DNA of 64,000 nucleotides from Hamadaea sp. (GCF_013362815.1 NZ_JABFVK010000008.1:1-64000), one strand, 5' to 3'; numbered from the stretch's first letter, positions 25,901-34,397 are shown. The notes: generated from the letters alone by a model not told the origin. Program-made: numbers and translations.

Positions 25901-25919
25901 TGGCGGGTACTTGATCTAC
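25812..25919. repeat. GATCAAGTNCC repeats: two direct copies plus one inverted (family 4)
   Basis: GTGATCAAGTGCCAGTGATC at 25812 and GTGATCAAGTACCGGTAGTC at 25854 are direct copies, each continuing AGCG. An inverted copy (GCGCTGATGGCGGGTACTTG, 25894-25919) pairs with the second copy over about 25 bases with a few mismatches and a 15-base loop. It lies between convergent gene ends (25900 and 25979) and may end transcription in both directions. Confidence 0.7.
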
Positions 25920-25978
25920 GAAATCGGCCATGGAACGCTGACCTCGGGCACTGGATCTTGCAAGTCGCCGGGGCAGGC

Positions 25979-26800
25979 TCAGTGGCTGGCGGAGGTGCGG
26001 TCGGAAGCCGGCTCTGCCGGGGGAGCGCTCGGAGCGGGACGGCGTGTCAAGACCTGGGGTCCACCCGCCGTGACGGCGACGGTGTGCTCGGAATGAGCAG
26101 TACGCGAGCCGTCCGCAGACCGGATCGTCCAGCCGTCCTTGTCGTAGCGGATTTTGGCGGTGGTGCGGCAGAACCAGGGTTCGATGGCGATGGTGAGCCC
26201 GGGTTGGAGTCTCATGCCGCGCCCGGCTCGGCCGTCGTTGGCGACGTGGGGCGATTCGTGCATGGTGCGGCCGATGCCGTGGCCGCCGAAGTCGCCGTTG
26301 ACCCGATAGCCGTAGGAGTGGGCGACCTCGCCGATCGCGGCGGAGATGTCTCCGAGACGGCCGCCGGGCTGGGCGGCGGCGATGCCGGCTTCGAGGGCGA
26401 CCTCGGTGGCTTCGATGAGTTTCCGGTCGGCCGGGTCGGGCGTACCGACGATGACGGAGAGCGCGGAGTCGGCGGCCCAGCCGTCGATTTCTACTGCCAT
26501 GTCGATGCTCAGCAGATCGCCGTCGCGCAGGACGTAGTCGTGCGGCAGGCCATGAAGTACGGCGTCGTTGACGGAGAGACAGAGCACGTTGCGGAACGGG
26601 CCCCGGCCGAACGAGGGAGCGTAGTCCCAGTAACACGACTTCGCGCCGCGCTCGGTGATCCGATGGCGGGCCTGGTGCTCGATGTCCATCAGGTTGACGC
26701 CGACGGCGGCGAGGCGGCCCAGCTCGGCCAGCAGTTCGCCGACGAACTGGCCGGTCACTGCCATCTTGGCGATCTCGTCAGCCGACTTGAGCTCGATCAC
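25979..26800 (-). CDS. map: Methionine aminopeptidase, type I
   Basis: Cytosolic metalloenzyme of 273 residues that removes the initiator Met. All five metal ligands are seen: D in VEIDGWAADS (two Asp), H in GGHGIGRTMHESPHV, E in IAIEPWF and E in AHSEHTVAVT. GTG 26800 has GGAGGG four bases upstream; upstream starts lack one and add a basic tail. A 25-residue Pro/Ala/Ser tail (RRPAPSAPPAEPASD) follows the catalytic domain. Since it is not next to secY, adk or infA, it is probably a second map paralogue rather than the housekeeping copy. Confidence 0.93.
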   Translation of the reverse strand: MIELKSADEIAKMAVTGQFVGELLAELGRLAAVGVNLMDIEHQARHRITERGAKSCYWDYAPSFGRGPFRNVLCLSVNDAVLHGLPHDYVLRDGDLLSIDMAVEIDGWAADSALSVIVGTPDPADRKLIEATEVALEAGIAAAQPGGRLGDISAAIGEVAHSYGYRVNGDFGGHGIGRTMHESPHVANDGRAGRGMRLQPGLTIAIEPWFCRTTAKIRYDKDGWTIRSADGSRTAHSEHTVAVTAGGPQVLTRRPAPSAPPAEPASDRTSASH

Positions 26801-26821
26801 GACACCCTCCCTCTGACGTAC

Positions 26822-26835
26822 GGTATTTTTATACC
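26822..26835. promoter_or_regulatory. Candidate palindromic operator GGTAT-TTTT-ATACC
   Basis: Five-base arms around TTTT, in the divergent region between the aminopeptidase (26800) and the XRE regulator (26876). On the minus strand it provides TATAAA, a probable -10 for map. The neighbouring XRE protein could bind here; this is only an inference. Confidence 0.35.
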
Positions 26836-26875
26836 ACGCCAGGCCGAGCCGGGTAGGGCGGGCTATCCTACGGGC

Positions 26876-27142
26876 ATGGTTCGCCACCCGTTGACCGCCG
26901 AACAGATCGCCGCAGGCCGCCGCCTCGGGGCGACGCTCCGTGCGGCGCGAGCGGATCGCAGCCTCGTCGAGGTGGCTCTGGCGGCGGGGATCTCTCCCGA
27001 GACGCTACGCAAGATCGAGGCGGGCCGTCTTCCGGCCCCCGCGTTCGGCACGGTGGTCTGTCTCAGCCAGGCGCTCGACGTCTCCCTCGGTGAGCTGGCC
27101 GAAGCCTGGCTCGCCGGGATGCCGGTCCGCCAGGCGTCCTGA
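26876..27142 (+). CDS. Small XRE-family DNA-binding protein
   Basis: Regulator of 88 residues made almost only of an XRE/Cro-type helix-turn-helix (LGATLRAARADRSLVEVALA, then GISPETLRKIEAGRLPAPAF). ATG 26876 is six bases after a TATCCT box (26864-26869), so the transcript should be leaderless. It is divergent from map. No partner toxin or sensor is adjacent. Confidence 0.85.
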   Translation: MVRHPLTAEQIAAGRRLGATLRAARADRSLVEVALAAGISPETLRKIEAGRLPAPAFGTVVCLSQALDVSLGELAEAWLAGMPVRQAS

Positions 27143-27163
27143 CCGGATAGTTGGCTGCTACCC

Positions 27164-27227
27164 CGTTGATCATGAGATTGGGGGCGGCGACACGCCGTCA
27201 AGGGGGACCTTGGGTTCATGATCAACG
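27164..27227. terminator. Inverted repeat between convergent genes (family 1)
   Basis: CGTTGATCATGAG (27164-27176) pairs with TTCATGATCAACG (27215-27227), with inner pairing of TTGGGG/CCTTGGG partly possible. It overlaps the last codons of the kinase gene at 27170 and lies 22 bases after the XRE stop. Confidence 0.7.
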
Positions 27228-28087
27228 CGGAGGGAGAGGCGGGCGGCGGCGAGCGCCGGGTCGCCGGCGACGGCGTGAGAGACGGAACGCCGTGCCAGGG
27301 CGCGCGTGAGGGCGGCGGACACGGGCGTACGCCCGCTGAGGAGGCCGCCGGCGAGGACCACCGGTCCGGCCGGTGGGCCGAGTTCGTCGAGCGTACGGAG
27401 CAACTCGGTGGCGGTGGAGTCCACAAGGGACTGGGCAAGAGGATCGCCGGAGAGGGCGTGCGAACACACGACGGGGGCGAGGGCGGCGTACTGGTCCGGG
27501 GTAGTGCGGTTGCCCCAGGCGAGCAGTTCGTCGACGGTTTCCACGCCCGCGTGTGACGCGACGGCTGAGGCGAACGGCGTTCCCGGCCAGTGAACGGCGA
27601 TGCTGCGTACGGCGGATAGGCCGAGCCACACCCCGGAACCCCGGTCGCCGAGTAGCCAGCCCAATCCGTCGGCGGTCGCGGTGACCTGCCGATCGCGTAC
27701 GCGAGCCGCAATGGCTCCGGTGCCCGCGATCAGCACGACGCCGTGGTCTGACGTGGTGCCTGCGGCGAACGCCGTGACCGCGTCGGCGTACACGCACAAC
27801 CGAGCGGAAACGCCGAGCCGAACCAAAGCGCCGGAGTAGTCCGCGAACCGGAGGCCGGTGAGACCGGCGACCCCGAGCCCGGCGGAGACGACGCGAGAGG
27901 CATCCTGCCCGGCGAGCGCGGCCCCGACGGCCTGCTCGAACGAGACCGCGGCAGAGGGATGGCGCAGCGGATTGCCGGGACCGCCTTGGCCCCGGCCCAG
28001 GACGACGCCATCCACCGTGGCCACCACGGCGCGGGTGCCGGTCCCACCGGCGTCGACTCCCACCATCAGCGCGTTCACGCAGGTCAT
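27170..28087 (-). CDS. BadF/BadG-type sugar kinase (N-acetylglucosamine kinase-like)
   Basis: ASKHA-fold kinase of 305 residues. The phosphate-1 loop is VGVDAGGTGTRAVV, phosphate-2 is LIAGTGAIAARV, and the adenosine site is GPVVLAGGLLS. GDRGSGVWLG is typical of the N-acetylglucosamine kinase branch. It is divergent from an RpiR regulator, a SIS protein and an NgcEFG-like transporter, so it most likely phosphorylates imported GlcNAc or a related amino sugar. The start at 28087 has no clear ribosome-binding site; the ATG at 28066 (ALMVGVDAGG) is a possible alternative. The last 15 residues are encoded by the terminator hairpin. Confidence 0.85.
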   Translation of the reverse strand: MTCVNALMVGVDAGGTGTRAVVATVDGVVLGRGQGGPGNPLRHPSAAVSFEQAVGAALAGQDASRVVSAGLGVAGLTGLRFADYSGALVRLGVSARLCVYADAVTAFAAGTTSDHGVVLIAGTGAIAARVRDRQVTATADGLGWLLGDRGSGVWLGLSAVRSIAVHWPGTPFASAVASHAGVETVDELLAWGNRTTPDQYAALAPVVCSHALSGDPLAQSLVDSTATELLRTLDELGPPAGPVVLAGGLLSGRTPVSAALTRALARRSVSHAVAGDPALAAARLSLRVDHEPKVPLDGVSPPPIS

Positions 28088-28097
28088 CGAAGCACGC

Positions 28098-28139
28098 GAA
28101 AACTACTATTGACAAGACCTGGTCGCGATCGTAATTTTC
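28098..28139. promoter_or_regulatory. RpiR operon promoter with inverted repeat GAAAACTAC...GTAATTTTC
   Basis: TTGACA (28109-28114), a 17-base spacer and TAATTT (28132-28137) form a near-consensus promoter. Arms GAAAACTAC (28098-28106) and GTAATTTTC (28131-28139) match at eight of nine positions and flank it. They are a candidate operator for the adjacent RpiR regulator, which could control both divergent transcripts. Confidence 0.62.
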
Positions 28140-28156
28140 ATCGCACCGAGAAGAAC

Positions 28157-29083
28157 ATGAAAAAGGTGAAGACGATGACGGTGGTGAGCGGCGGCCTGAT
28201 GGAGCGCCTGAAGACGGAGGGGCCCGGCCTGCCCGACGCGCTGGCCCGGATCGCCGAGCAGATCCTCGCCGATCCGCAGGCGGCGGCGCATGCGTCCATC
28301 GTGGATCTGGCCGAGCGGGCCGGCACCTCGACGGCCACCGTCACCCGGTTCAGCCGCATGTTCGGCTTCCGGGGGTACGCCAATCTCCGGGTCGCCGTCG
28401 CGACCGAGACCGGCCGGGCCGAGCAGGCTCGGTGGGAGACCGACATCAGCGGCGACATCGCCCCGGGTGACTCGCTCGACCGTGCGCTGAACGTGATCGC
28501 GACCGCCGACACGCGGGCGATCCAGTCGACGGCGGCCGGTCTCGACCTCGTGGCGGTGGACGAGGTGGCGACTGCGATCGCAGCAGCCTCCCGCGTCGAG
28601 ATCTTCGGGTTGGGCAGTAGTGGCACGGCCGGTCAGGAGATGGCGTTCCGGCTGGAGCGCATCCGCATCCCGGTCTGGTACCGGCCGGACACGCACCGGG
28701 CGTTGACCAATGCCGCCCTGCTCGGGCCGGGGGACGTCGCCGTCGGGTTGTCCCACTCGGGGCGTACGCGGGAAGTCATCGAGGCGCTGGCCGAAGCCGG
28801 CGACCATGGTGCCACCACTGTCGCGATCACCTCGTTCGGGCGGTCGCCGCTGGCGGAGGTCGCCGACATCGTCCTGACCACCTCGGTCCACGAGACGACC
28901 TTCCGGCTGGCCGCGTTGTCGGCGCTGCATTCGCAGCTCGTCGTGCTGGATCTCATCTACGTCGCGGTCGCGCAGAAGACGTTCGACCGCACGGCCGAAG
29001 CGCTGGAGGTCACCGTCCGCGCCGTCGACGCCCATCGGCTGCCCGAAACCCCGAAGCGGACGAAGAAAGGCACAACCACGTGA
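28157..29083 (+). CDS. RpiR/MurR-family transcriptional regulator
   Basis: Regulator of 308 residues. The HTH_6 domain (SIVDLAERAGTSTATVTRFS, FGFRGYANLRVAVA) is followed by a SIS sugar-phosphate sensor domain (VEIFGLGSSGTAGQEMAFRL, LSHSGRTREVIEALA). Start 28157 follows GAGAAG; ATG 28175, behind AGGTGA, is an alternative. It overlaps the next gene by four bases and heads the amino-sugar uptake operon. The effector is probably a phosphorylated amino sugar made by the divergent kinase. Confidence 0.9.
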   Translation: MKKVKTMTVVSGGLMERLKTEGPGLPDALARIAEQILADPQAAAHASIVDLAERAGTSTATVTRFSRMFGFRGYANLRVAVATETGRAEQARWETDISGDIAPGDSLDRALNVIATADTRAIQSTAAGLDLVAVDEVATAIAAASRVEIFGLGSSGTAGQEMAFRLERIRIPVWYRPDTHRALTNAALLGPGDVAVGLSHSGRTREVIEALAEAGDHGATTVAITSFGRSPLAEVADIVLTTSVHETTFRLAALSALHSQLVVLDLIYVAVAQKTFDRTAEALEVTVRAVDAHRLPETPKRTKKGTTT

Positions 29084-29832
29084 CCATCAGTAGCGCTGAA
29101 TTTCTCAGCGTCATCCGGGAGGCGATCGAACGGGTCGGCACCGATCAGCCGGACCGCCTGGCGGCGGCGGCCGGAATCCTGGCCGACTGCGTACGCAAGG
29201 GCGGGGTGATCCAGGCCTTCGGGTGCGGGCACTCCGAGGCGCTGGCCATGGAGATCGCCGGCCGAGCCGGGGGACTGGTGCCCAGCAACCGGATCGCGCT
29301 GCGCGACCTCGTCCACTACGGCGGCGAACCGGCCTCGATCCTGGCCGACCCCGGGCTCGAACGCGACCACACGATCGCGCGGCGGCTCTACGATCTGGCC
29401 CCGATCGGGCCGGACGACGCGTTCGTGATCGCCAGCAACTCCGGGGTCAACGGCTCGGTGGTCGAACTGGCCCGGGTCGTCAAGGCGGCCGGGCATCCGC
29501 TGATCGCCATCACCTCGCTAGCCCATAGCTCCGGCGTCGACTCCCGGCACCCGTCCGGCCAGAAGCTCCTCGACCTTGCCGACGTCGTCCTCGACAACGG
29601 CGCTCCCTACGGCGACGCCGCGCTGCCCCTGCCTGGGGGCGGCAGCGTGGGCGCCGTCTCCTCGATCACGGCGGCGGTGCTGGCGCAACAGCTCGTCGCC
29701 GACGTAGTCGCCCGGCTGCTCGACGCCGGGATCACCCCGCCGGTCTACCTGTCCGACAACGTGCCCGGCGGGCGCGAACACAACGCTCAGACAGAGGCGC
29801 GGTACGCCGGGCGCATCCGGCGTACCGCTTAG
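29080..29832 (+). CDS. SIS-domain sugar isomerase-like protein (UPF0309 type)
   Basis: Cytosolic protein of 250 residues with a single SIS domain. The sugar-phosphate loop is QAFGCGHSEALAMEIAGRAG and the second loop is VIASNSGVNGSVVELARVV. GTG 29080 overlaps the RpiR stop (GTGA). Members bind or isomerise sugar phosphates and are common beside GlcNAc and chitobiose transporters. The exact reaction is unknown; the HSEALAMEI stretch differs from classical GlmS isomerase domains. Confidence 0.82.
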   Translation: MTISSAEFLSVIREAIERVGTDQPDRLAAAAGILADCVRKGGVIQAFGCGHSEALAMEIAGRAGGLVPSNRIALRDLVHYGGEPASILADPGLERDHTIARRLYDLAPIGPDDAFVIASNSGVNGSVVELARVVKAAGHPLIAITSLAHSSGVDSRHPSGQKLLDLADVVLDNGAPYGDAALPLPGGGSVGAVSSITAAVLAQQLVADVVARLLDAGITPPVYLSDNVPGGREHNAQTEARYAGRIRRTA

Positions 29833-29851
29833 GAGAAAGAGAACCGCTGCG

Positions 29852-31267
29852 ATGGTTCAGATCCCCACTACGAAGTATGGCACTCCACGCCGGGCCGTCC
29901 TCGGGGCGGCATTGGCCGGCGTCGCCGCTCCGGCCCTGGTCGGGTGCGTGACCTCGGGCGGCGACTCCGGCAACGGCACCGCCACCGGGGCGAAGACGGC
30001 CGAGAATCCGCTGGGTGTCGTCCCCGACGCGCCCCTGGAAGTGGTCGTCTTCAAAGGCGGCTACGGCGACGACTACGCGAAGAACGCCGAGGCCCAGTAC
30101 GCCCAGAAGTATCCGAAGGCGAAGATCGACCACAAGGGCATCCAGCGAGTGGGCGAGGCGCTGCAGCCCCGCTTCGTCGCCGACACCCCGCCCGACGTGG
30201 TCGACAACAGCGGCGCGGGCCGCCTCGACCTGCCCACGCTGGCCGCCGCGAGCAAGCTGTCCGACCTGACCGAACTGCTCGACGCGCCCGCCTGGGACAA
30301 CTCCGCGGCGAAGGTCCGCGACACGCTGCTCCCCGGGGTGATCGAGGACGGCACGCTGGCCGGAAAGGTGGTCACGCTCAATCTGACGTACACGGTTTGG
30401 GGGCTGTGGTACTCGCGTCCCCTATTCGACAAGCACGGTTGGGCGTACCCGAAAAACTGGACCGAGATGCTGGCGCTGTGCGACCAGATCAAGCGCGCGG
30501 GCATCGCACCGTGGACCTACCAGGGCAAGTATCCCGAATACCTGAACGACCCGCTGCTCACGATGGCCGCCAAGACGGGCGGGACCGACCTGCTGAAGGC
30601 CGTCGACAACCTGGAGCCGAACGCGTGGAAGAGCGACGCGCTGATCGGCGCGGCGAGCGCGATCGCGGAACTCGCGGGCAAGGGATACATCATGCCCGGG
30701 TCGGAAGCGTTGTCGCACACCGAATCTCAGGCCGCGTGGTGCCAGGGCAAGGCCGCGTTCATCCCTTGTGGATCGTGGCTGGAGAGCGAGCAGAAGGGCG
30801 TCGTGCCCGCGGGCTTCGACATGGTCATGGGCACGGTGCCCGCACTGACCGCGGGCGACAAGATGGCCGGGACCGCGGTCCAGGCCGCGAGCAGCGAGTC
30901 CTATCTGGTCCCGGCCAAGGCGAAGAACTCCGCCGGCGGCCTCGAGTACCTGCGCATCCTCTTCTCCAAGGCGTCCGCGAAGGCGTTCGCCGAGGCGAAC
31001 GCCACCTTGCCCGCGATCGCCGGGGCCACCGACGGGCTCACTCTCACGTCAGGGCTTTCGTCGGTACGCGACGCGGTGGCCGGCGCGGGCAAGGAGGCCT
31101 TCAGCTTCCGTTTCCGATCCTGGTACGCACCACTGGCGAAGGCGGTCGACGACGCGACCGGTGAGCTGGCGAACAAGCGGATCACGCCGCAGGCGTGGGC
31201 CGAGCGCATCCAGAAGGCGGCCGACGCGGTCGCCAAGGACTCCAGCGTCACGAAGTACCAGCGCTGA
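29852..31267 (+). CDS. ngcE: NgcE-like sugar-binding lipoprotein of ABC transporter
   Basis: Extracellular solute-binding protein of 471 residues, exported by a Tat-like signal (TPRRAVLG) and anchored at C32 (PALVGC). It resembles the N-acetylglucosamine/diacetylchitobiose-binding NgcE group: LTYTVWGLWYSRPLFDKHGW, IAPWTYQGKYPEY and CQGKAAFIPCGSWLESE. AGGAG is at 29831, rather far from the start; GAGAA is closer. It is followed with one-base overlap by its two permeases. No ATPase gene is present, as in Streptomyces, where MsiK serves several systems. Symbol assigned by similarity only. Confidence 0.82.
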   Translation: MVQIPTTKYGTPRRAVLGAALAGVAAPALVGCVTSGGDSGNGTATGAKTAENPLGVVPDAPLEVVVFKGGYGDDYAKNAEAQYAQKYPKAKIDHKGIQRVGEALQPRFVADTPPDVVDNSGAGRLDLPTLAAASKLSDLTELLDAPAWDNSAAKVRDTLLPGVIEDGTLAGKVVTLNLTYTVWGLWYSRPLFDKHGWAYPKNWTEMLALCDQIKRAGIAPWTYQGKYPEYLNDPLLTMAAKTGGTDLLKAVDNLEPNAWKSDALIGAASAIAELAGKGYIMPGSEALSHTESQAAWCQGKAAFIPCGSWLESEQKGVVPAGFDMVMGTVPALTAGDKMAGTAVQAASSESYLVPAKAKNSAGGLEYLRILFSKASAKAFAEANATLPAIAGATDGLTLTSGLSSVRDAVAGAGKEAFSFRFRSWYAPLAKAVDDATGELANKRITPQAWAERIQKAADAVAKDSSVTKYQR

Positions 31268-32175
31268 TGCGTCACGGGAAACTCCGGTTCGTCGCCGGCG
31301 CGCTCGCTCCGGCGCTGGTGCTGCACGCCTTGTTCGTGCTGTCGCCGTACGCGCAGGCGTTCTACCTGTCGCTGACGGACTGGACGGGCGTCGCGGGCGG
31401 CGCGCACTTCGTCGGGCTGGGCAACTACGCCCGGCTCGGCGAGGACGCGTTGTTCCTCGACGCCCTGCGCAACAACGCCGTGATGCTGATCGTCGTGCCG
31501 ACGGTGACCATCGCCATCGGCCTGTTCCTGGCCAGCGTGCTGCATCTGGGCGGGCGGCGGGGCCTCGACGGCGTACGCGGGACGGCCTTCTACAAGGTGG
31601 TCTACTTCTTCCCGCAGTTGTTGTCGCTGGCCATCGTCGCGGTGCTCTGGCAGTTCGTCTACAACCCCACGAACGGGCTGCTCAACGGCAGTCTGCGCGG
31701 AATCGGCCTCGGCGGGCTGGCGCACAGCTGGCTCGCCGAGCCGCACCTCGCGCTGGCGGCCGTGATGGCGGTGATCGTGTGGTCGTCGGTCGGCTTCTAC
31801 ATGGTGTTGTTCAGCGCGGCGATGGACGCCATTCCCCGAGAGCTCTACGAGGCGGCGCTCATCGACGGCGCGGGCGCCTGGGCGACGTTCCGCAAGGTGA
31901 CACTGCCCCTGGTACGCGACAACGTCCGCGTCGCATTCGTCTACTTGGGAATCGCAGCGCTCGACGGCTTCGCGATCGTGCAGATCATGACGGTCGGCCC
32001 CGGCGGGCCGGACGGCGCGACCGAGGTCATCGGGCTCAGTCTGTACCGCAACGCCTTCACCTACGGGAAGTTCGGTTACGCCTCCGCCATGGGGGTCACC
32101 CTGTTCTTCCTCACCCTGGCCGTGGCCCTGCTCGCGTTGCGGGGACGGCGTACCGAGCGGTTGGAGATCGCGTGA
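31267..32175 (+). CDS. ngcF: NgcF-like ABC transporter permease
   Basis: Inner-membrane permease of 302 residues, six helices, started at ATG 31267 which overlaps the previous stop by one base (TGATG). The EAA loop reads LYEAALIDGAGAWATFRKVT. Coupled to NgcE upstream and NgcG downstream (four-base GTGA overlap), it forms half of the membrane channel for chitobiose or GlcNAc. Confidence 0.88.
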   Translation: MRHGKLRFVAGALAPALVLHALFVLSPYAQAFYLSLTDWTGVAGGAHFVGLGNYARLGEDALFLDALRNNAVMLIVVPTVTIAIGLFLASVLHLGGRRGLDGVRGTAFYKVVYFFPQLLSLAIVAVLWQFVYNPTNGLLNGSLRGIGLGGLAHSWLAEPHLALAAVMAVIVWSSVGFYMVLFSAAMDAIPRELYEAALIDGAGAWATFRKVTLPLVRDNVRVAFVYLGIAALDGFAIVQIMTVGPGGPDGATEVIGLSLYRNAFTYGKFGYASAMGVTLFFLTLAVALLALRGRRTERLEIA

Positions 32176-32987
32176 GGCGCGTCAGCTTGCATGGCGTCAT
32201 GGTGGCGTGGGCGATCGTCACGGCGTTCCCGCTGGTGTGGGCGCTGATGAGTTCGGTGAAGAGCGACGCGGAGATCCTGGCCAGCCCGTGGTCCCCGCCG
32301 TCGTCGATCCGGCTGGAGAACTGGGCTCGGGCTTGGAACGCCGCCGACATCGGGCGGTACTTCCTGAACAGCCTCATCGTCGTGGGCGGCGCTCTGGTGC
32401 TCACCATGGCGCTGGGGTCGCTGGTGGCGTACACCCTGGCCCGGTATGAGTTCCCCGGCAACCGGCTCGTCTACTACACCTTCGTCGCGTCGATGTTCTT
32501 CCCGGTGTTCCTGGCGCTCGTCCCGCTCTTCTTCATCGTGCAGAAGATGGGGCTGCTGGGCACCTATCCCGGGCTGATCCTCGTCTACACCGCGTACGCG
32601 ATGCCGTTCACGGTGTTCTTCCTGCACTCGTTCTTCCGCACCCTGCCGTCCGCCGTCGCCGAGGCGGCGTTCCTGGACGGCTGCTCCCACCTGCGGGTCT
32701 TCGCCCGCGTGATGCTGCCGATGGCCCGCTCCGGGCTGGTCAGCGTCGGCATCTTCAACTTCCTCGGACTGTGGAACCAGTACCTGCTCCCGCTGGTCCT
32801 CAATCCCGACCCCGATCGGTACGTCCTGGCACAGGGGCTGGCGGCGTTGTCCGTCAGCCAGGGCTACCGCAGCGACTGGAGCGGACTGTTCGCCGGGCTC
32901 GTCATCGCGATGCTGCCCGTGCTGTTCGCCTACGTCGCGTTCCAACGGCACCTCCGCGCCGGTCTGACCGCCGGCGCTGTCCGTTAG
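32172..32987 (+). CDS. ngcG: NgcG-like ABC transporter permease
   Basis: Second permease of 271 residues. The EAA loop is VAEAAFLDGCSHLRVFARVM, and GLWNQYLLPLVLNPDPDRYV is close to the NgcG consensus. GTG 32172 overlaps the NgcF stop by four bases; the N-terminus is very short before the first helix. The gene ends 28 bases before the secreted GH16-like gene, so the enzyme may be on the same transcript. Confidence 0.88.
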   Translation: MRRVSLHGVMVAWAIVTAFPLVWALMSSVKSDAEILASPWSPPSSIRLENWARAWNAADIGRYFLNSLIVVGGALVLTMALGSLVAYTLARYEFPGNRLVYYTFVASMFFPVFLALVPLFFIVQKMGLLGTYPGLILVYTAYAMPFTVFFLHSFFRTLPSAVAEAAFLDGCSHLRVFARVMLPMARSGLVSVGIFNFLGLWNQYLLPLVLNPDPDRYVLAQGLAALSVSQGYRSDWSGLFAGLVIAMLPVLFAYVAFQRHLRAGLTAGAVR

Positions 32988-33015
32988 TTCCTCATCCCCC
33001 CTTGAGGAGTCCATC

Positions 33016-34224
33016 ATGTCCGGCAAACTCACTGCCTTTGCCAGTGCGGCGGCGCTCGTCGCCGGTTCCCTGGCGGCCGTCGTGGGCATCGGCGCCCCGG
33101 CGGCAGTAGCGGCCGACTGCGGCATCCTGTTCGACGACTTCAACTACACGTCGTCGGCGGATTCGTCGTTGACCGCGCACGGCTGGGTGCCGCGCAGTTA
33201 CCAGGGCGGCCCGGGCGTGCCCGGGGCGACCTGGAGCGCCGCCAACATCACCTTCCCGTCCTCGGGGATCATGCAGCTGAACTCGGCCACCGACGGCACC
33301 GCCGCCGGCACGAGTCACGCGGAGATCTACACCAGTCAGAAGCGCTACTTCGAAGGCACCTACGCCACCCGCATCCGATTCACCGACGCGGCGGCCGGCG
33401 GGAACGACGGCGATCACATCAACGAGACGTTCTTCACGATCAGCCCACTCAACGGCGACCTCGATCCGACCTACTCCGAACTGGACATCTCGGAGTACCT
33501 GCCCAATGGCGGATGGGGCGAGACCGGCCCGATCAACTACCAGACCACCTGGTACACCTACCGCAACGAGCCCTGGTACGCCGACAACGTGCACTCAGAG
33601 GAGCGCCAGAGCTACGACGGCTGGCGTACCCTCGTCGCGCAGGTGTCCGGCGGCCACGTGAAGTACTACATCGACGGGACGCTGGTGGGCGACCACAGCG
33701 GGAAGTTCTACCCCCGGCAGACGATGACGATCAACTACAACCTGTGGTTCATCGACACCGCCGCGCACACCGGTGGGCAGAGCAAATACATCGAGCAGGT
33801 GGATTGGCTGTACTTCGCCAAGAACCAGGTCGTCGCGCCGGCCGACGCGGTGACCCGGGCCGCTTCCTACCGGAGCGCCGGGACGGGCTTCACCGACACG
33901 GTGGACTCCTCGGGAACGTGCACCAACCCGTCACCGTCCACTTCGGCCAGTGCGTCCCACTCGCCGTCCGCTTCGCCTTCCGTCTCTCCGTCGGCTTCGG
34001 TCTCGCCGTCGTCTTCGGTTCCAGCGGGGTGCTCGGGCGTTCCCGCGTGGACGATCTCGGGCGTCTACAACACGGGCGACCGGGTGGTGCACGAGCGCAG
34101 CAAGTACGGTGACCCGTCCGGGCCGCCGTCCGGGGACGGGCTGCACCTGTGGCGGGCTCGGTGGTGGACCCAGGGTTCCGAGCCGGGTTGGACCGCTCAG
34201 TGGGAGGACCTCGGGCGCTGCTAG
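33016..34224 (+). CDS. Secreted GH16-like enzyme with CBM5/12 chitin-binding domain
   Basis: Exported protein of 402 residues. GAGGAG precedes ATG 33016 by about six bases and a signal peptide ends AAVA. Residues about 35-285 are a beta-jelly-roll with TYSELDISEYLP, which carries the GH16-like E-x-D-x-x-E catalytic pattern. A Ser/Pro-rich linker (SPSTSASASHSPSASPSVSP) leads to a C-terminal CBM5/12 module (GVPAWTISGVYNTGDRVVHE, ending WTQGSEPGWTAQWEDLGRC). Linkage to an NgcEFG-like operon and to a chitin-binding module suggests action on chitin-glucan walls. True substrate is open, since GH16 members cut beta-1,3/1,4-glucans and galactans, and chitin-beta-glucan transglycosylases also belong here. 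Confidence 0.82.
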   Translation: MSGKLTAFASAAALVAGSLAAVVGIGAPAAVAADCGILFDDFNYTSSADSSLTAHGWVPRSYQGGPGVPGATWSAANITFPSSGIMQLNSATDGTAAGTSHAEIYTSQKRYFEGTYATRIRFTDAAAGGNDGDHINETFFTISPLNGDLDPTYSELDISEYLPNGGWGETGPINYQTTWYTYRNEPWYADNVHSEERQSYDGWRTLVAQVSGGHVKYYIDGTLVGDHSGKFYPRQTMTINYNLWFIDTAAHTGGQSKYIEQVDWLYFAKNQVVAPADAVTRAASYRSAGTGFTDTVDSSGTCTNPSPSTSASASHSPSASPSVSPSASVSPSSSVPAGCSGVPAWTISGVYNTGDRVVHERSKYGDPSGPPSGDGLHLWRARWWTQGSEPGWTAQWEDLGRC

Positions 34225-34235
34225 CCCCAGTTGTT

Positions 34236-34301
34236 AGCTGTAGATCACGGTTACGCATGCTTCTCCGCGCTGGGAGGCATGCGTAACCGTGATCTACAGC
34301 T
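34236..34301. terminator. 25-bp perfect inverted repeat (family 2)
   Basis: AGCTGTAGATCACGGTTACG (continuing CATGC, 34236-34260) pairs perfectly with 34277-34301 across a 16-base loop. The core GATCACGGTTACGCAT recurs in the hairpin at 47431-47483. It lies 11 bases after the GH16-like gene. Confidence 0.85.
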
Positions 34302-34362
34302 GTCGTGAGCGCCGCGGCCGCGACGCTCACGGGCGGGTGGGGTGCCAACTTGGGTCGATGGC

Positions 34363-34391
34363 TTGACATCGACGGCGATGGTCGCGAGTCT
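34363..34391 (+). promoter_or_regulatory. Promoter of the GH64 gene
   Basis: TTGACA (34363-34368), 17-base spacer and GAGTCT (34386-34391). Operator 5 starts six bases later, the same arrangement as for the permease and glucanase promoters. Confidence 0.65.
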
Positions 34392-34397
34392 CTTGCG

